Part shown: piece after piece, positions 16,914 through 26,152 of the stretch
Layout: every line of letters begins with the position of its first letter
Numbering within the stretch: position 1 is the first letter of the stretch
Source: Acidobacteriota bacterium
Lineage (GTDB): Bacteria > Acidobacteriota > Terriglobia > Terriglobales > Acidobacteriaceae
Reading direction: 5' to 3'
Assembly (NCBI GenBank): GCA_021792795.1
Contig: JAJYUB010000007.1
Span: 31,970-95,969 of the forward strand
Length of the DNA: 64,000 nt
The notes under the pieces: model-generated
The model's input: the letters and a program-made list of their open reading frames with translations, nothing else
Told to the model about the DNA's origin: nothing
Database searches by the model: none
Position numbers and translations under genes: made by a program

Positions 16914-18116
16914 ATGCGTATCGATCGTCGTCATGGTTTTTTTGTTCTGCTGCTTGCCGGGATTTTGCGGCTTCTGCCCTTTTGCCCAACGGCCCACGCG
17001 CAATCCGGCGCTTTGGCAGCCACGCCCCCGATGGGGTGGAACAGTTGGAACCATTTTGCCGGCAAAGTGACCGACGCCGATGTGCGCGCAGCCGCGGATG
17101 CCATGGTGGCGAGCGGAATGCGCGATGCCGGATATGTCTACGTCAATATCGACGACACCTGGGAAGGCGCGCGCGACGCCCAGGGAAATATCCAGTCGAA
17201 CGGCAAATTTCCAGATATGAAGGCGCTGGCGGACTATGTCCACTCGAAAGGCCTGAAGCTTGGGATTTATTCTTCGCCTGGACCGAAAACCTGCGCCGGA
17301 TATCCCGGCAGTTATGGCCACGAGCAGCAGGATGCGAACACCTATGCAAAATGGGGCGTCGATTATTTGAAATATGACCTGTGCAGCTACGGCGGCATCA
17401 TGAGAAAAGAAGCTCCCGGCGACCAGCAGAAGCAATGGGAGATGATGCAGGCGGCCTATGAGAAGATGCACCAGGCATTGCTGAACACGCACCGACCCAT
17501 CGTCTTCAGCCTTTGCCAGTACGGTTTTGACGCGGTGTGGAACTGGGGCCCGAAAGTCGGCGGGAATCTGTGGCGCACGACCGGGGACATCAACGACAGC
17601 TACGACCGCATGTCTGTGATTGGATTTGCGCAGGCTGGGCTGTCAAAATATGCGGCGCCCGGACACTGGAACGATCCCGACATGCTGGAAGTGGGCAACG
17701 GCCACATGACGCCGGATGAATACCGCACCCATATGAGCCTGTGGGCCATTTTGGCTGCGCCGTTACTGGCCGGAAACGATCTGAGCAAAATGGACGACAC
17801 CACGATGAGCATCCTGATGAACAAGGACGTAATCGCCGTCGATCAAGACCGTCTCGGCATCCAGGGAGGTCGCGTCCGCGCGGTTGGCCCGTTTGAAGTG
17901 TGGATGAAGCCGCTTGCGGGCGGCGCCAAAGCCGTCGCGCTGTTCAACCGCAGCGAAGCGGAATATCCCATTACCGCGCAATTCAAGGAGATGGGATTCA
18001 GCGGCGTTGTCCACGCGCGCGACTTGTGGTCGGGCAAGGACCTGGGTACGCTACACGGCTCCTACACAGCGATGGTCCCGAAGCACGGCGTGGTGCTGCT
18101 GCGACTTTCAAAATAG
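16914..18116 (+). CDS. Secreted GH27 alpha-galactosidase
   Basis: The 400-aa enzyme has a signal peptide ending PTAHAQ, then the GH27 opening PPMGWNSWNHFAG, NIDDTWEGARD, LKLGIYSSPGPKTC, the nucleophile region YLKYDLCSYGG and the acid/base region RTTGDINDSYDRM. Residues GHWNDPDMLEVGNG and a C-terminal beta domain complete it. It would release terminal alpha-galactose (or a related sugar) from plant or microbial glycans outside the cytoplasm. The ATG at 16914 follows GGAGGA. It ends 12 bases from the convergent photolyase gene. Confidence 0.94.
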   Translation: MRIDRRHGFFVLLLAGILRLLPFCPTAHAQSGALAATPPMGWNSWNHFAGKVTDADVRAAADAMVASGMRDAGYVYVNIDDTWEGARDAQGNIQSNGKFPDMKALADYVHSKGLKLGIYSSPGPKTCAGYPGSYGHEQQDANTYAKWGVDYLKYDLCSYGGIMRKEAPGDQQKQWEMMQAAYEKMHQALLNTHRPIVFSLCQYGFDAVWNWGPKVGGNLWRTTGDINDSYDRMSVIGFAQAGLSKYAAPGHWNDPDMLEVGNGHMTPDEYRTHMSLWAILAAPLLAGNDLSKMDDTTMSILMNKDVIAVDQDRLGIQGGRVRAVGPFEVWMKPLAGGAKAVALFNRSEAEYPITAQFKEMGFSGVVHARDLWSGKDLGTLHGSYTAMVPKHGVVLLRLSK

Positions 18117-18128
18117 AGGCCGCGGCCA

Positions 18129-19574
<1,446 letters not shown>

Positions 19575-19712
19575 CTGCCTTGGCTTCCATCCATGCGCTT
19601 CCTACCGTCCGATTGTAGAGGGGAGAGAAGTGGGCACCCATTTTGAGAGCGGGGGACAACCGATCGTTTTCAGTGTACGAAAAAAGACCGATAGATTTTG
19701 AGGCCATAATTC

Positions 19713-20159
19713 CTAAAAGCGCAGTTCTACCGGGGAAAAGCCGATGGTCTTGGCTTTTCGCTCGACCCAGAGAAACAACGTCTTGGGATTGTCGTTGACG
19801 CGGACTCCAATGACCACTCCGCTTCCGTATTCCTTGGTGACCACAATTTTTGCCTTCGCGATCGCGCCATAATCCCCGGACGGGCCCCAGTCCGACACGA
19901 ACTGCTTATAGGAATACAGCGTGTAACGGTCCAGGTGCTGTTGCCACTCGGGATCGCTGTTCCACAAGGCATAGGCGCGCGAGTAATCCCTGGCTTCAAC
20001 CGCCTGGAAGAACTGGTTGACGCGGTGCTCCTCCGGCCAGTTCCACCAATACCAGGTGAAGAAGGCGACAAATGGAATGGCGATCAGAACGCCAATAATA
20101 ATATTGCGGCGGATACGGGCCTTGCGCGCGTCGTACCTGGGTGCGTCGAGCAGCGTCAT
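19713..20159 (-). CDS. Single-pass membrane protein, conserved type, unknown function
   Basis: The 148-aa product starts MTLLDAPRYDARKARIRR, has one membrane helix (IIIGVLIAIPFVAFFTWYWW) near residues 18-38 and then a cystatin/NTF2-like periplasmic domain (FFQAVEARDYSRAYALWNS, ending TIGFSPVELRF). The pattern of a short ligand-free NTF2-like fold fits, but I cannot name the family. The start at 20159 is preferred to an upstream ATG because the longer reading would run into the transposase relic on the other strand. Confidence 0.72.
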   Translation of the reverse strand: MTLLDAPRYDARKARIRRNIIIGVLIAIPFVAFFTWYWWNWPEEHRVNQFFQAVEARDYSRAYALWNSDPEWQQHLDRYTLYSYKQFVSDWGPSGDYGAIAKAKIVVTKEYGSGVVIGVRVNDNPKTLFLWVERKAKTIGFSPVELRF

Positions 20160-20183
20160 GCCCACATTGTAAGGCGCGGCGGC

Positions 20184-20507
20184 ATGGGATGGAAATTGCA
20201 GTGGCCCGAGGGCCCTGCGCCAGCCCCCGCCAATACCGACACCTTCGTCGCCACGGACGCGACCAACGCGCGGGACCTGGTGGCGGCGGCTGGATCCGGA
20301 GAAGGACCGATGCTGCTGCCGACCAACGCGCTGGAAGGAGCGCGGGGCCCGCAATCGCCATGGTGGACCGCGCAAATCTACCAGACACGCTGGAAAATCG
20401 AGGAGACTTTTCGCTTCCGCAAGCAGGGCCACCGCCTGGAGGACATCCGGGCGATGAAGTACCAGCGATTGAAGGACCCGCTCGGCTGGCAGGGCGAAAA
20501 ATTCTGA
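20184..20507 (+). pseudogene. Relic of an IS4-like DDE transposase (C-terminal part)
   Basis: One frame encodes TDATNARDLV, a MLLPTN strand, then IYQTRWKIEETFRFRKQ and RAMKYQRLK. YxxRWxIEexFR is the signature around the catalytic Glu of IS4-type DDE transposases. The N-terminal two thirds, with both Asp residues, are missing, and the frame starts inside the divergent neighbour, so no functional gene remains. No terminal inverted repeats were found. It marks an old insertion upstream of the SDR gene. Confidence 0.65.
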
Positions 20508-20686
20508 GGAAACTCCTGCAGGTCTTTGCCCTTGACAACGCCTTCACTCTTATCGAGGGGCACCCATGACATGACATGATCGATGGAAATGCTTTCGACC
20601 CAGGCAGGATTCCGCGCAAAAGATTCCTGAGCAAGAACGGGCCGGTGGGGTTGCAGGATCGCGTGCCTTCTTTTAGCGTCAAGACT

Positions 20687-21499
20687 ATGACAGAAAAGGG
20701 ACCTCATTCGGGAGTGGTGCTCTCGCTCCAAGGAAAAGTTGCGCTGGTCACGGGTGGGTCGCGTGGAATTGGCGCGGCCACGGTTCGATTGTTCGCGCAG
20801 GCCGGCGCCAAAGTGGTGTTCAACTATCGCAGCGCGGCGAAAGAAGCCGAAGCGCTGGCGGCGGAATGCGGCGGTGCGGAGCGCTGCCTGGCAGTTCATC
20901 GTGAGTTGACCACTCCGGCGCATGGCCGGGAGCTGGTGGAAGATGCGGTGCGCGCATTCGGCAGGTTGGATTGCCTGGTCGGCAACCACGGCATCTGGCC
21001 GCCCGACGACGCGCCGATTGAATCGATGGCGGATGCGCAGTGGCACCAGACGATGCACATCAACCTGGACAGCATGTTTGGCGTGGTGCAGGCGGCGGTG
21101 GGCCAGTTCAAAAAGCAGGGCAGGCCGGCGAAAAATGCGGCGGCGGGATGCATTGTGCTGATCAGCTCGACCGCTGCCCAGCGGGGAGAGGCGATGCATT
21201 CCGACTATGCGGCATCGAAAGGCGCGCTCATCAGCTTTACGAAGAGCCTGTCGAGCGAATTGATCCGCGAAGGCATCCACGTCAATTGCGTGGCGCCGGG
21301 CTGGGTAGACACGGACATGTCCGCAGCGACATTGCGCGACCCGGAGAAATGCGCGCGGGTGGTTTCGGGGATTCCGCTGGGACGGGCGGCCAGCGTGGAG
21401 GAGATTGCCGGACCGGTATTGTTCTTATGCACTCCGTTCGCCGGCTTTGTCAGTGGAGAGGTCTTCAATGTCAACGGCGGCTCGGTCCTGGTGGGGTAG
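20687..21499 (+). CDS. SDR-family oxidoreductase (FabG-like)
   Basis: The 270-aa enzyme has the NAD(P) motif VTGGSRGIGAATV, the structural NHG in VGNHGIW (where NAG is usual) and the catalytic Ser and Tyr-Lys in LISSTAAQ and HSDYAASKGAL. The C-terminus FVSGEVFNVNGGSVLVG is FabG-like. Probable role: reduction of a 3-oxoacyl or related carbonyl, substrate unknown. The ATG at 20687 opens the domain; the frame continues upstream but without a better start. It overlaps the next gene by 32 bases. Confidence 0.9.
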   Translation: MTEKGPHSGVVLSLQGKVALVTGGSRGIGAATVRLFAQAGAKVVFNYRSAAKEAEALAAECGGAERCLAVHRELTTPAHGRELVEDAVRAFGRLDCLVGNHGIWPPDDAPIESMADAQWHQTMHINLDSMFGVVQAAVGQFKKQGRPAKNAAAGCIVLISSTAAQRGEAMHSDYAASKGALISFTKSLSSELIREGIHVNCVAPGWVDTDMSAATLRDPEKCARVVSGIPLGRAASVEEIAGPVLFLCTPFAGFVSGEVFNVNGGSVLVG

Positions 21500-22295
21500 G
21501 TCGTCGAGACATCCGCGGCTGGGACTGGCGGGCGCGGCGATGGTTTGTTTGCTGTGGCCGTCATTGCTGGTGGGGCAGGCAACGGATGCTGCGGCGGCTG
21601 CGGGCCAGCAGAAGGCGCGTGCAGCGCTGGCGGCCACAATCCAGGCGCTGGGCGGGCAGGCATGGCTAAATATTCATACCAGCCGTGATCATGTCCGCAT
21701 GGCTGCATTTTTTCAGGGCAATCCCACCGGTGAAGTGGCCGACGCGGTGATTAGCCGCGAGCTTCCCGGCAAAGAGCGCATCGAGTCCGACAAGGCAAAA
21801 GTGGTGCAGATTTTTTCCGGGTCTAGTGGGTGGGAGATAACTTACAAAGGCAAGAAGGGCCTGCCGGCGGAACAAGTAGATGACCATTTGCGCTGGGAAA
21901 AGTATTCGCTGCGGATGGTCCTGGGCCAGTGGGCCGGCGATCCGGCGACGGCGTTGCTGGATGAAGGCACGGTGCAGGTAGAGCGGCACCTGGCGGAGAA
22001 GATCACGCTGATGAACGCTGCCAACGACGCGGTGACGCTGGAAGTGGATGCGGCGAGCCATTTGCCGTTGCGCTTGAGCTTCGCGTGGCGCGATCGGCGC
22101 TTTCACGACAAGAATATAGACGCGGTCGAGTACGACAGTTATCACCGGATTGGCGGCATTGCGACGCCTTTTACCGTGACGCGGACGCACAACGGCGAAA
22201 TTGTTCTGCAAGAATTTTTGTTGCGGGCGGAATACAACATTGCGCTGCCGAAAAATTTATTCGATCCGGATTATGCCGCGGCGCACCTGAAATGA
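21468..22295 (+). CDS. Secreted protein, unknown function (outer-membrane lipoprotein-sorting-like)
   Basis: The 275-aa product has a twin-basic N-terminus, a hydrophobic signal (LGLAGAAMVCLLWPSLLVG) and a mature beta-rich domain with LNIHTSRDHVRMAAFFQG, SGSSGWEITYKGKKG and IGGIATPFTVTRTHNGE. The fold suggests LolA/LppX-type lipid-binding half-barrels, common in acidobacterial secreted orphans. The ATG at 21468 lies inside the SDR gene and follows GAGAGG, so the two are probably translated as a unit. The name is an inference from pattern only. Confidence 0.75.
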   Translation: MSTAARSWWGRSSRHPRLGLAGAAMVCLLWPSLLVGQATDAAAAAGQQKARAALAATIQALGGQAWLNIHTSRDHVRMAAFFQGNPTGEVADAVISRELPGKERIESDKAKVVQIFSGSSGWEITYKGKKGLPAEQVDDHLRWEKYSLRMVLGQWAGDPATALLDEGTVQVERHLAEKITLMNAANDAVTLEVDAASHLPLRLSFAWRDRRFHDKNIDAVEYDSYHRIGGIATPFTVTRTHNGEIVLQEFLLRAEYNIALPKNLFDPDYAAAHLK

Positions 22296-22320
22296 CCGCC
22301 GGTGAGTCGATGGAGGAACG

Positions 22321-22824
22321 ATGAAGAACCCTTTTGCGCAGCGCGTGGAGCCGCCGAAAGAAGGGCCGAACGACTCCATTGCGACGGTCGAGACGATCTA
22401 TCGGCTGGATTGGGAGCGCGTCTATCGGCGGAGCCTGGAGCGAGTGTGGAGCGCGATTTCCAATGCGGAAGAGATTACGGCCTGGATGAAGTTTCCGACC
22501 CAGATGGAACCGAGGGTGGGCGGGAAAATTCACATCGAATTTTCCGCGGAGGGGTCGCTGGAGGGGACCGTCTGCAACTTCGAAGCGCCGCGCCTGCTGA
22601 TCTACACCTGGGGAGACTCGCTGGTGACCTGGAAGCTGGAGGGCGATGCGGTGGAAACGAAGCTGCATTTTTCTCACGTGGGAGTTCGTCCGGAATTGCT
22701 GGCGGGACTGGGCGCGGGCTGGCACGCTTTTCTAGATCAACTGGAAGATCATCTTACCGGAAGCGCCAGACCGGGACGCTACAAGGACCTGAAAGCCCGC
22801 TACGAAAACCCGGGCAAAGCGTAG
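22321..22824 (+). CDS. SRPBCC (AHSA1/START-like) domain protein
   Basis: The 167-aa protein is a single helix-grip domain: YRRSLERVWSAISNAEEITAWM, GGKIHIEFSAEG, FEAPRLLIYTWGD and a C-terminal helix with LGAGWHAFLDQLEDHL. These proteins bind hydrophobic ligands or assist chaperones, and the exact ligand cannot be read from sequence. It follows the secreted protein by 25 bases and precedes fabZ by 48, so it may share the fabZ-lpxA transcript. Confidence 0.88.
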   Translation: MKNPFAQRVEPPKEGPNDSIATVETIYRLDWERVYRRSLERVWSAISNAEEITAWMKFPTQMEPRVGGKIHIEFSAEGSLEGTVCNFEAPRLLIYTWGDSLVTWKLEGDAVETKLHFSHVGVRPELLAGLGAGWHAFLDQLEDHLTGSARPGRYKDLKARYENPGKA

Positions 22825-22872
22825 AAGCTCAACGCGCCATCGTCGCGGCGTTTTATAATCTGCTGGGTAGCC

Positions 22873-23421
22873 ATGGAAAACAACGAGCACGCAAATCCCG
22901 AAGACAACTTGTTGAAGGCCCCGCTCGACGTTGTCGAGGTCATGAAACTCCTGCCGCATCGTTATCCCTTTTTGCTGGTCGACCGCGTGGTCGAGATGGA
23001 ACGTAAGAAGCGGATTGTCGCCATCAAGAACGTCAGCATCAACGAGCCTTTTTTTCAAGGCCATTTTCCCGGCTTTCCCATCATGCCGGGAGTGTTGCTG
23101 CTGGAGGCGCTGGCGCAGGCGGGGTGCATCCTGGTAATGGTGGAGCTGCCGGACCCAACCGAGAAGCTGATTGTCTTTACCGGGGTGGAGCACGCGCGTT
23201 TTCGGCGCCCCGCGCTGCCTGGCGACCAGGTGCGGCTGGAGATTGAGGTGCTGAACTGGCGCACCCGCATGATGCGGATGCAGGGAAAAGCCTACGTGGA
23301 CGGCAAGCTGATTTGCGAGGGGACGGTGACGTCGCAAATGGTGCCGCGGAATCGCCCCATCAAGCCGGAAGCCGCCAGCGAAGCGGCGAGCGCGCCAGAA
23401 GAGGCCGCCGTCGAAGCGTGA
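22873..23421 (+). CDS. fabZ: 3-hydroxyacyl-ACP dehydratase FabZ
   Basis: The 182-aa enzyme removes water from 3-hydroxyacyl-ACP in fatty acid synthesis. LLPHRYPFLLVDRVVE, the active-site His in GHFPGFPIMPGVL and the Glu in LLEALAQAG are all present, as is the C-terminal strand block. The last 25 residues are an Ala/Glu-rich extension. It overlaps lpxA (GTGA), the arrangement found where lipid A and fatty acid synthesis compete for the same 3-hydroxyacyl-ACP. Confidence 0.96.
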   Translation: MENNEHANPEDNLLKAPLDVVEVMKLLPHRYPFLLVDRVVEMERKKRIVAIKNVSINEPFFQGHFPGFPIMPGVLLLEALAQAGCILVMVELPDPTEKLIVFTGVEHARFRRPALPGDQVRLEIEVLNWRTRMMRMQGKAYVDGKLICEGTVTSQMVPRNRPIKPEAASEAASAPEEAAVEA

Positions 23422-24212
23422 GCATTCATTCCACTGCGCGGATTCATCCATCCAGCGTTGTTGCGGATACAGCGATCATCGGCGCGCGCTGCGTCGTCGG
23501 ACCTTTCTGCACAGTCGGCGCGAACGTCGAGATCGCTGAAGATTGCGAGCTGGTGTCGCACGTTGTTGTGGATGGCCACACGCGGCTGGGCAGCGGAAAC
23601 AAGATTTTTCCTTTCACCGCGGTCGGCATTCCTCCGCAGGATTTGAAGTATCAGGGGGAGCCCACCCAGCTTGAAATCGGCGACCGCAACGTCGTCCGGG
23701 AATACGTCACCATTTCGCGGGGAACCAAGGGTGGCGGCGGCATTACGCGGCTTGGCAGCGATTGCCTGGTGATGGCCTATGCCCACATCGGCCACGACAG
23801 CCAGGTGGGGAGCCATTGCATTCTGGCCAATGGCGCAACACTTGCGGGGCACGTCACCATTGAAGATCATGCAACGCTGGGGGCCCTTTCCGCGGCGCAT
23901 CAATTTTGCCGCATCGGGCGCTACGCATTTGTCGGCGGCGGCTCGATCATCATTCAGGATGTGCTGCCGTTTTCGCTGACCTCCGCGAAACGCGATGCGC
24001 ATGCCTTCGGATTGAATCGCGTGGGCTTGCAGCGCCGAGGATTTTCTTCCGAGCAGATGCGCGACCTGCACCATGCCTACAAAACATTGCACGGAGCGAA
24101 GCTGAACACCACGCAGGCGGTGGAGAAATTGAAAGCGGAAGAATGCGCGTCGGAAGACGTGCGCTACTTGATCGAGTTCATCGAAAGCTCAACGCGCGGC
24201 GTCCTGAAATAA
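23418..24212 (+). CDS. lpxA: UDP-N-acetylglucosamine acyltransferase LpxA
   Basis: The 264-aa enzyme starts lipid A synthesis by acylating UDP-GlcNAc. Left-handed beta-helix hexapeptides run from IHPSSVVADTAIIGA to the middle, with AYAHIGHDSQVGSHCILANG and the catalytic-type His, then the C-terminal helices (RDLHHAYKTLH). The GTG start at 23418 overlaps the fabZ stop; a longer frame exists upstream but would lie inside fabZ. Together with lpxI it indicates an outer membrane with lipid A. Confidence 0.95.
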   Translation: MSIHSTARIHPSSVVADTAIIGARCVVGPFCTVGANVEIAEDCELVSHVVVDGHTRLGSGNKIFPFTAVGIPPQDLKYQGEPTQLEIGDRNVVREYVTISRGTKGGGGITRLGSDCLVMAYAHIGHDSQVGSHCILANGATLAGHVTIEDHATLGALSAAHQFCRIGRYAFVGGGSIIIQDVLPFSLTSAKRDAHAFGLNRVGLQRRGFSSEQMRDLHHAYKTLHGAKLNTTQAVEKLKAEECASEDVRYLIEFIESSTRGVLK

Positions 24213-24249
24213 TCTAGCTAGCATCGCGAAGAAGCGAAGGTCCATGAAA

Positions 24250-24380
24250 GAGTCGTTCTGAATGGAGATCGCTCGCGGCAGCAAGCGATCGGAGTGAAGA
24301 ATCCAGAGAGTGCTTGCTTCGTAAGCACAGCCGTCACCCTCTGGATTCTTCGGCCGCCGCGGCGACCGAAGAATGACGAC
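24250..24380. repeat. CATTCTGA/GAATCCAGA repeat, long form with inner stem
   Basis: AGTCGTTCTGAATGGAG and TGAAGAATCCAGAG face CTCTGGATTCTTCGG and CCGAAGAATGACG in inverted order around a 27-base centre, so the whole unit can fold on itself. Secondary stems (GATCGCTCGC near AAGCGATC) decorate it. It fills the gap between lpxA and lpxI. Confidence 0.75.
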
Positions 24381-24402
24381 TTTCATTTTTTGGAGGTTTT
24401 GA

Positions 24403-25314
24403 ATGTCCGCAGATAGCCAACTCGCCGCCGATCGTCCCGCAAAGCTGGGGCTGATCGCTGGGAATGGGCGATTTCCGTTTCTGCTGCTGGATGCGGCGCG
24501 GGCGCATGGCACGGAAGTGATTGTCGCCGCGATCCGCGAGGAGACGGAGCCGGAGATGGACGCGCGCGCCGCCCGCGATGCCGGCGTGCGTGTCCACTGG
24601 TTTTCATTGGGCGAACTGGCGCGCCTGATCGCCATGTTTCGTGCGGAAGGCGTCACAAAAGCGGTGATGGCCGGGCAGGTGAAGCATAAGCAGATCTTCT
24701 CCAGCATTCGACCAGACTGGTTGCTGGCAAAGCTGCTGCTTTCGCTGTCGACGCGGAATACCGATGGCCTGTTGGGAGCCATCGCGAAAGTGCTGCACGA
24801 CGAAGGGGTCGAGCTGATCTCTTCCACAACATTTTTGGAGCCTTTGCTAGCGCGATCGGGCGTTCTGACGGTGCGCAGCCCCAATCCGACCGAGCAGCGC
24901 GACATTGCCTACGGGCGCGGTGTGGCGAATGCGCTGGCTGCCTATGATATAGGCCAAACGGTGGCGATTGCGGCGCAAGCGTGCGTTGCCGTGGAGGCGA
25001 TGGAGGGCACGGACGCGGTGGTTGCGCGGGCCGGAGAGATTCTGCGGTCGCTGGCGGAAGCCGGTGACGCGTCCACGCTGGAGCGGTCGCTGACGGTGGT
25101 GAAGGTGGCCAAGCCCAAGCAGGACATGCGCTTCGATGTCCCGGTGATCGGGATCGGGACCATCACGGCGATGCGGCAGGCGGGCGCGACCTGCCTGGCG
25201 ATTGAGGCGGGACGCACGCTGATTTTCGATCTGGAAGCGGTGGTCGCAGCCGCCGATCAAGCCGGAATCGCGATTGTGGCGGATTCCGTCGAGAATCCTC
25301 AGAAGACGAAATAA
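24403..25314 (+). CDS. lpxI: UDP-2,3-diacylglucosamine diphosphatase LpxI
   Basis: The 303-aa protein belongs to the LpxI (DUF1009) family, which cleaves UDP-2,3-diacylglucosamine to lipid X in bacteria lacking LpxH. It has LGLIAGNGRFPFLLLDAARA, AVMAGQVKHKQIFS, DGLLGAIAKVLHDEGVELI and the C-terminal VVKVAKPKQDMRFDVPVIG with GATCLAIEAG. The ATG follows GGAGG. LpxA just upstream supports the pathway role; no lpxB or lpxH is in the window. Confidence 0.95.
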   Translation: MSADSQLAADRPAKLGLIAGNGRFPFLLLDAARAHGTEVIVAAIREETEPEMDARAARDAGVRVHWFSLGELARLIAMFRAEGVTKAVMAGQVKHKQIFSSIRPDWLLAKLLLSLSTRNTDGLLGAIAKVLHDEGVELISSTTFLEPLLARSGVLTVRSPNPTEQRDIAYGRGVANALAAYDIGQTVAIAAQACVAVEAMEGTDAVVARAGEILRSLAEAGDASTLERSLTVVKVAKPKQDMRFDVPVIGIGTITAMRQAGATCLAIEAGRTLIFDLEAVVAAADQAGIAIVADSVENPQKTK

Positions 25315-25387
25315 ATAACAGCCTCGCTTCGGCTGCCCATCGCCATTCTCATCTGCACATCCGTATAATCGAGGCCGGAGATTTCTT

Positions 25388-25972
25388 ATGAACCTGACCC
25401 GTATTTCTCTAGCTGTATTGCTTACCGTTGCCGTCCTGTATCTGGGAGCGCGCGTGTTCGCCGCTTCCGATGCTGTTCCGCAAGTGGGACAGACGGCGCC
25501 GACCTTCACGCTGCCTTCACAGGAAGGCACCGACGTCAGCCTGGACCAGTATCGCGGCAAGTGGGTGGTGCTGTATTTCTATCCCAAGGACATGACCTCC
25601 GGCTGCACCATTGAAGCCAAGAATTTTCAGCGCGACATGAGCAAGTTCGACGCGGTAAACGCGGTGGTGCTGGGCGTCAGCGTCGACACGGTGAAGAGCC
25701 ATCGGGAGTTCTGCACGAAAGATGGGCTCCACTTTAAGCTGCTGGCCGATCCGGGCAAAAAAGTGGTCGCGCAGTACGGTTCGCTGGGCGATTACATGGG
25801 CTTCAAAATTGCCAAGCGCAATACGTTCCTGATCAATCCGGAAGGCAAGATCGCGAAGGAATGGATTGGCGTCGATCCCAGCCACCACAGCGAAGAAGTG
25901 CTAGCGGCCATCAAGGAAATGCAGAACAAGAACTCGGCCCATGCCGAGCTTCGCGACGATACCCGGCCGTAA
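25388..25972 (+). CDS. Exported peroxiredoxin of the BCP/AhpC-TSA type
   Basis: The 194-aa protein has an N-terminal signal (LAVLLTVAVLYLGARVFAA) and a thioredoxin-fold domain with TAPTFTLPSQEGTDVSLDQY, YFYPKDMTSGCTIEAKNF (peroxidatic Cys), SVDTVKSHREF and ADPGKKVVAQYG. It would reduce organic peroxides or H2O2 outside the cytoplasm. The second Cys expected five residues later in many BCPs is absent (TIEAKNF), so it is a 1-Cys type or uses the later FCTKDG Cys. Confidence 0.92.
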   Translation: MNLTRISLAVLLTVAVLYLGARVFAASDAVPQVGQTAPTFTLPSQEGTDVSLDQYRGKWVVLYFYPKDMTSGCTIEAKNFQRDMSKFDAVNAVVLGVSVDTVKSHREFCTKDGLHFKLLADPGKKVVAQYGSLGDYMGFKIAKRNTFLINPEGKIAKEWIGVDPSHHSEEVLAAIKEMQNKNSAHAELRDDTRP

Positions 25973-25989
25973 TGGTTGAGGCTTCCACC

Positions 25990-26023
25990 GTCCACTTCCG
26001 GACTTTCATGTCCGGAAGTGGAC
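25990..26023. promoter_or_regulatory. Perfect 14-bp inverted repeat upstream of the permease
   Basis: GTCCACTTCCGGAC (25990-26003) and GTCCGGAAGTGGAC (26010-26023) pair perfectly around TTTCAT. Only four T residues follow at 26027-26030, after ACG, so it may end the peroxiredoxin transcript or serve as an operator for the permease. Confidence 0.55.
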
Positions 26024-26102
26024 ACGTTTTGGCTTTCGAACCGCGACACGGTCGCCGAATCTCACTGATTCCATTCAGCAGCCTCCCTGATTCTGTTTGG
26101 CA

Positions 26103-26137
26103 AGGAACATGCACGTCTTGGCTGCGTACATGTTCCT
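26103..26137. promoter_or_regulatory. 9-bp inverted repeat just before the permease start
   Basis: AGGAACATG (26103-26111) pairs with CATGTTCCT (26129-26137) around a 17-base centre. The right arm lies directly before the GAGAGGTAAG ribosome binding site of the permease gene, so it could be an operator or affect translation initiation. Confidence 0.45.
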
Positions 26138-26152
26138 GAGAGGTAAGTTTCC

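Noticed and set aside
20160..20432. Extended start for the membrane protein at 19713
   Set aside because: The longer frame would overlie the transposase relic on the opposite strand and precedes the natural membrane-protein start at 20159.
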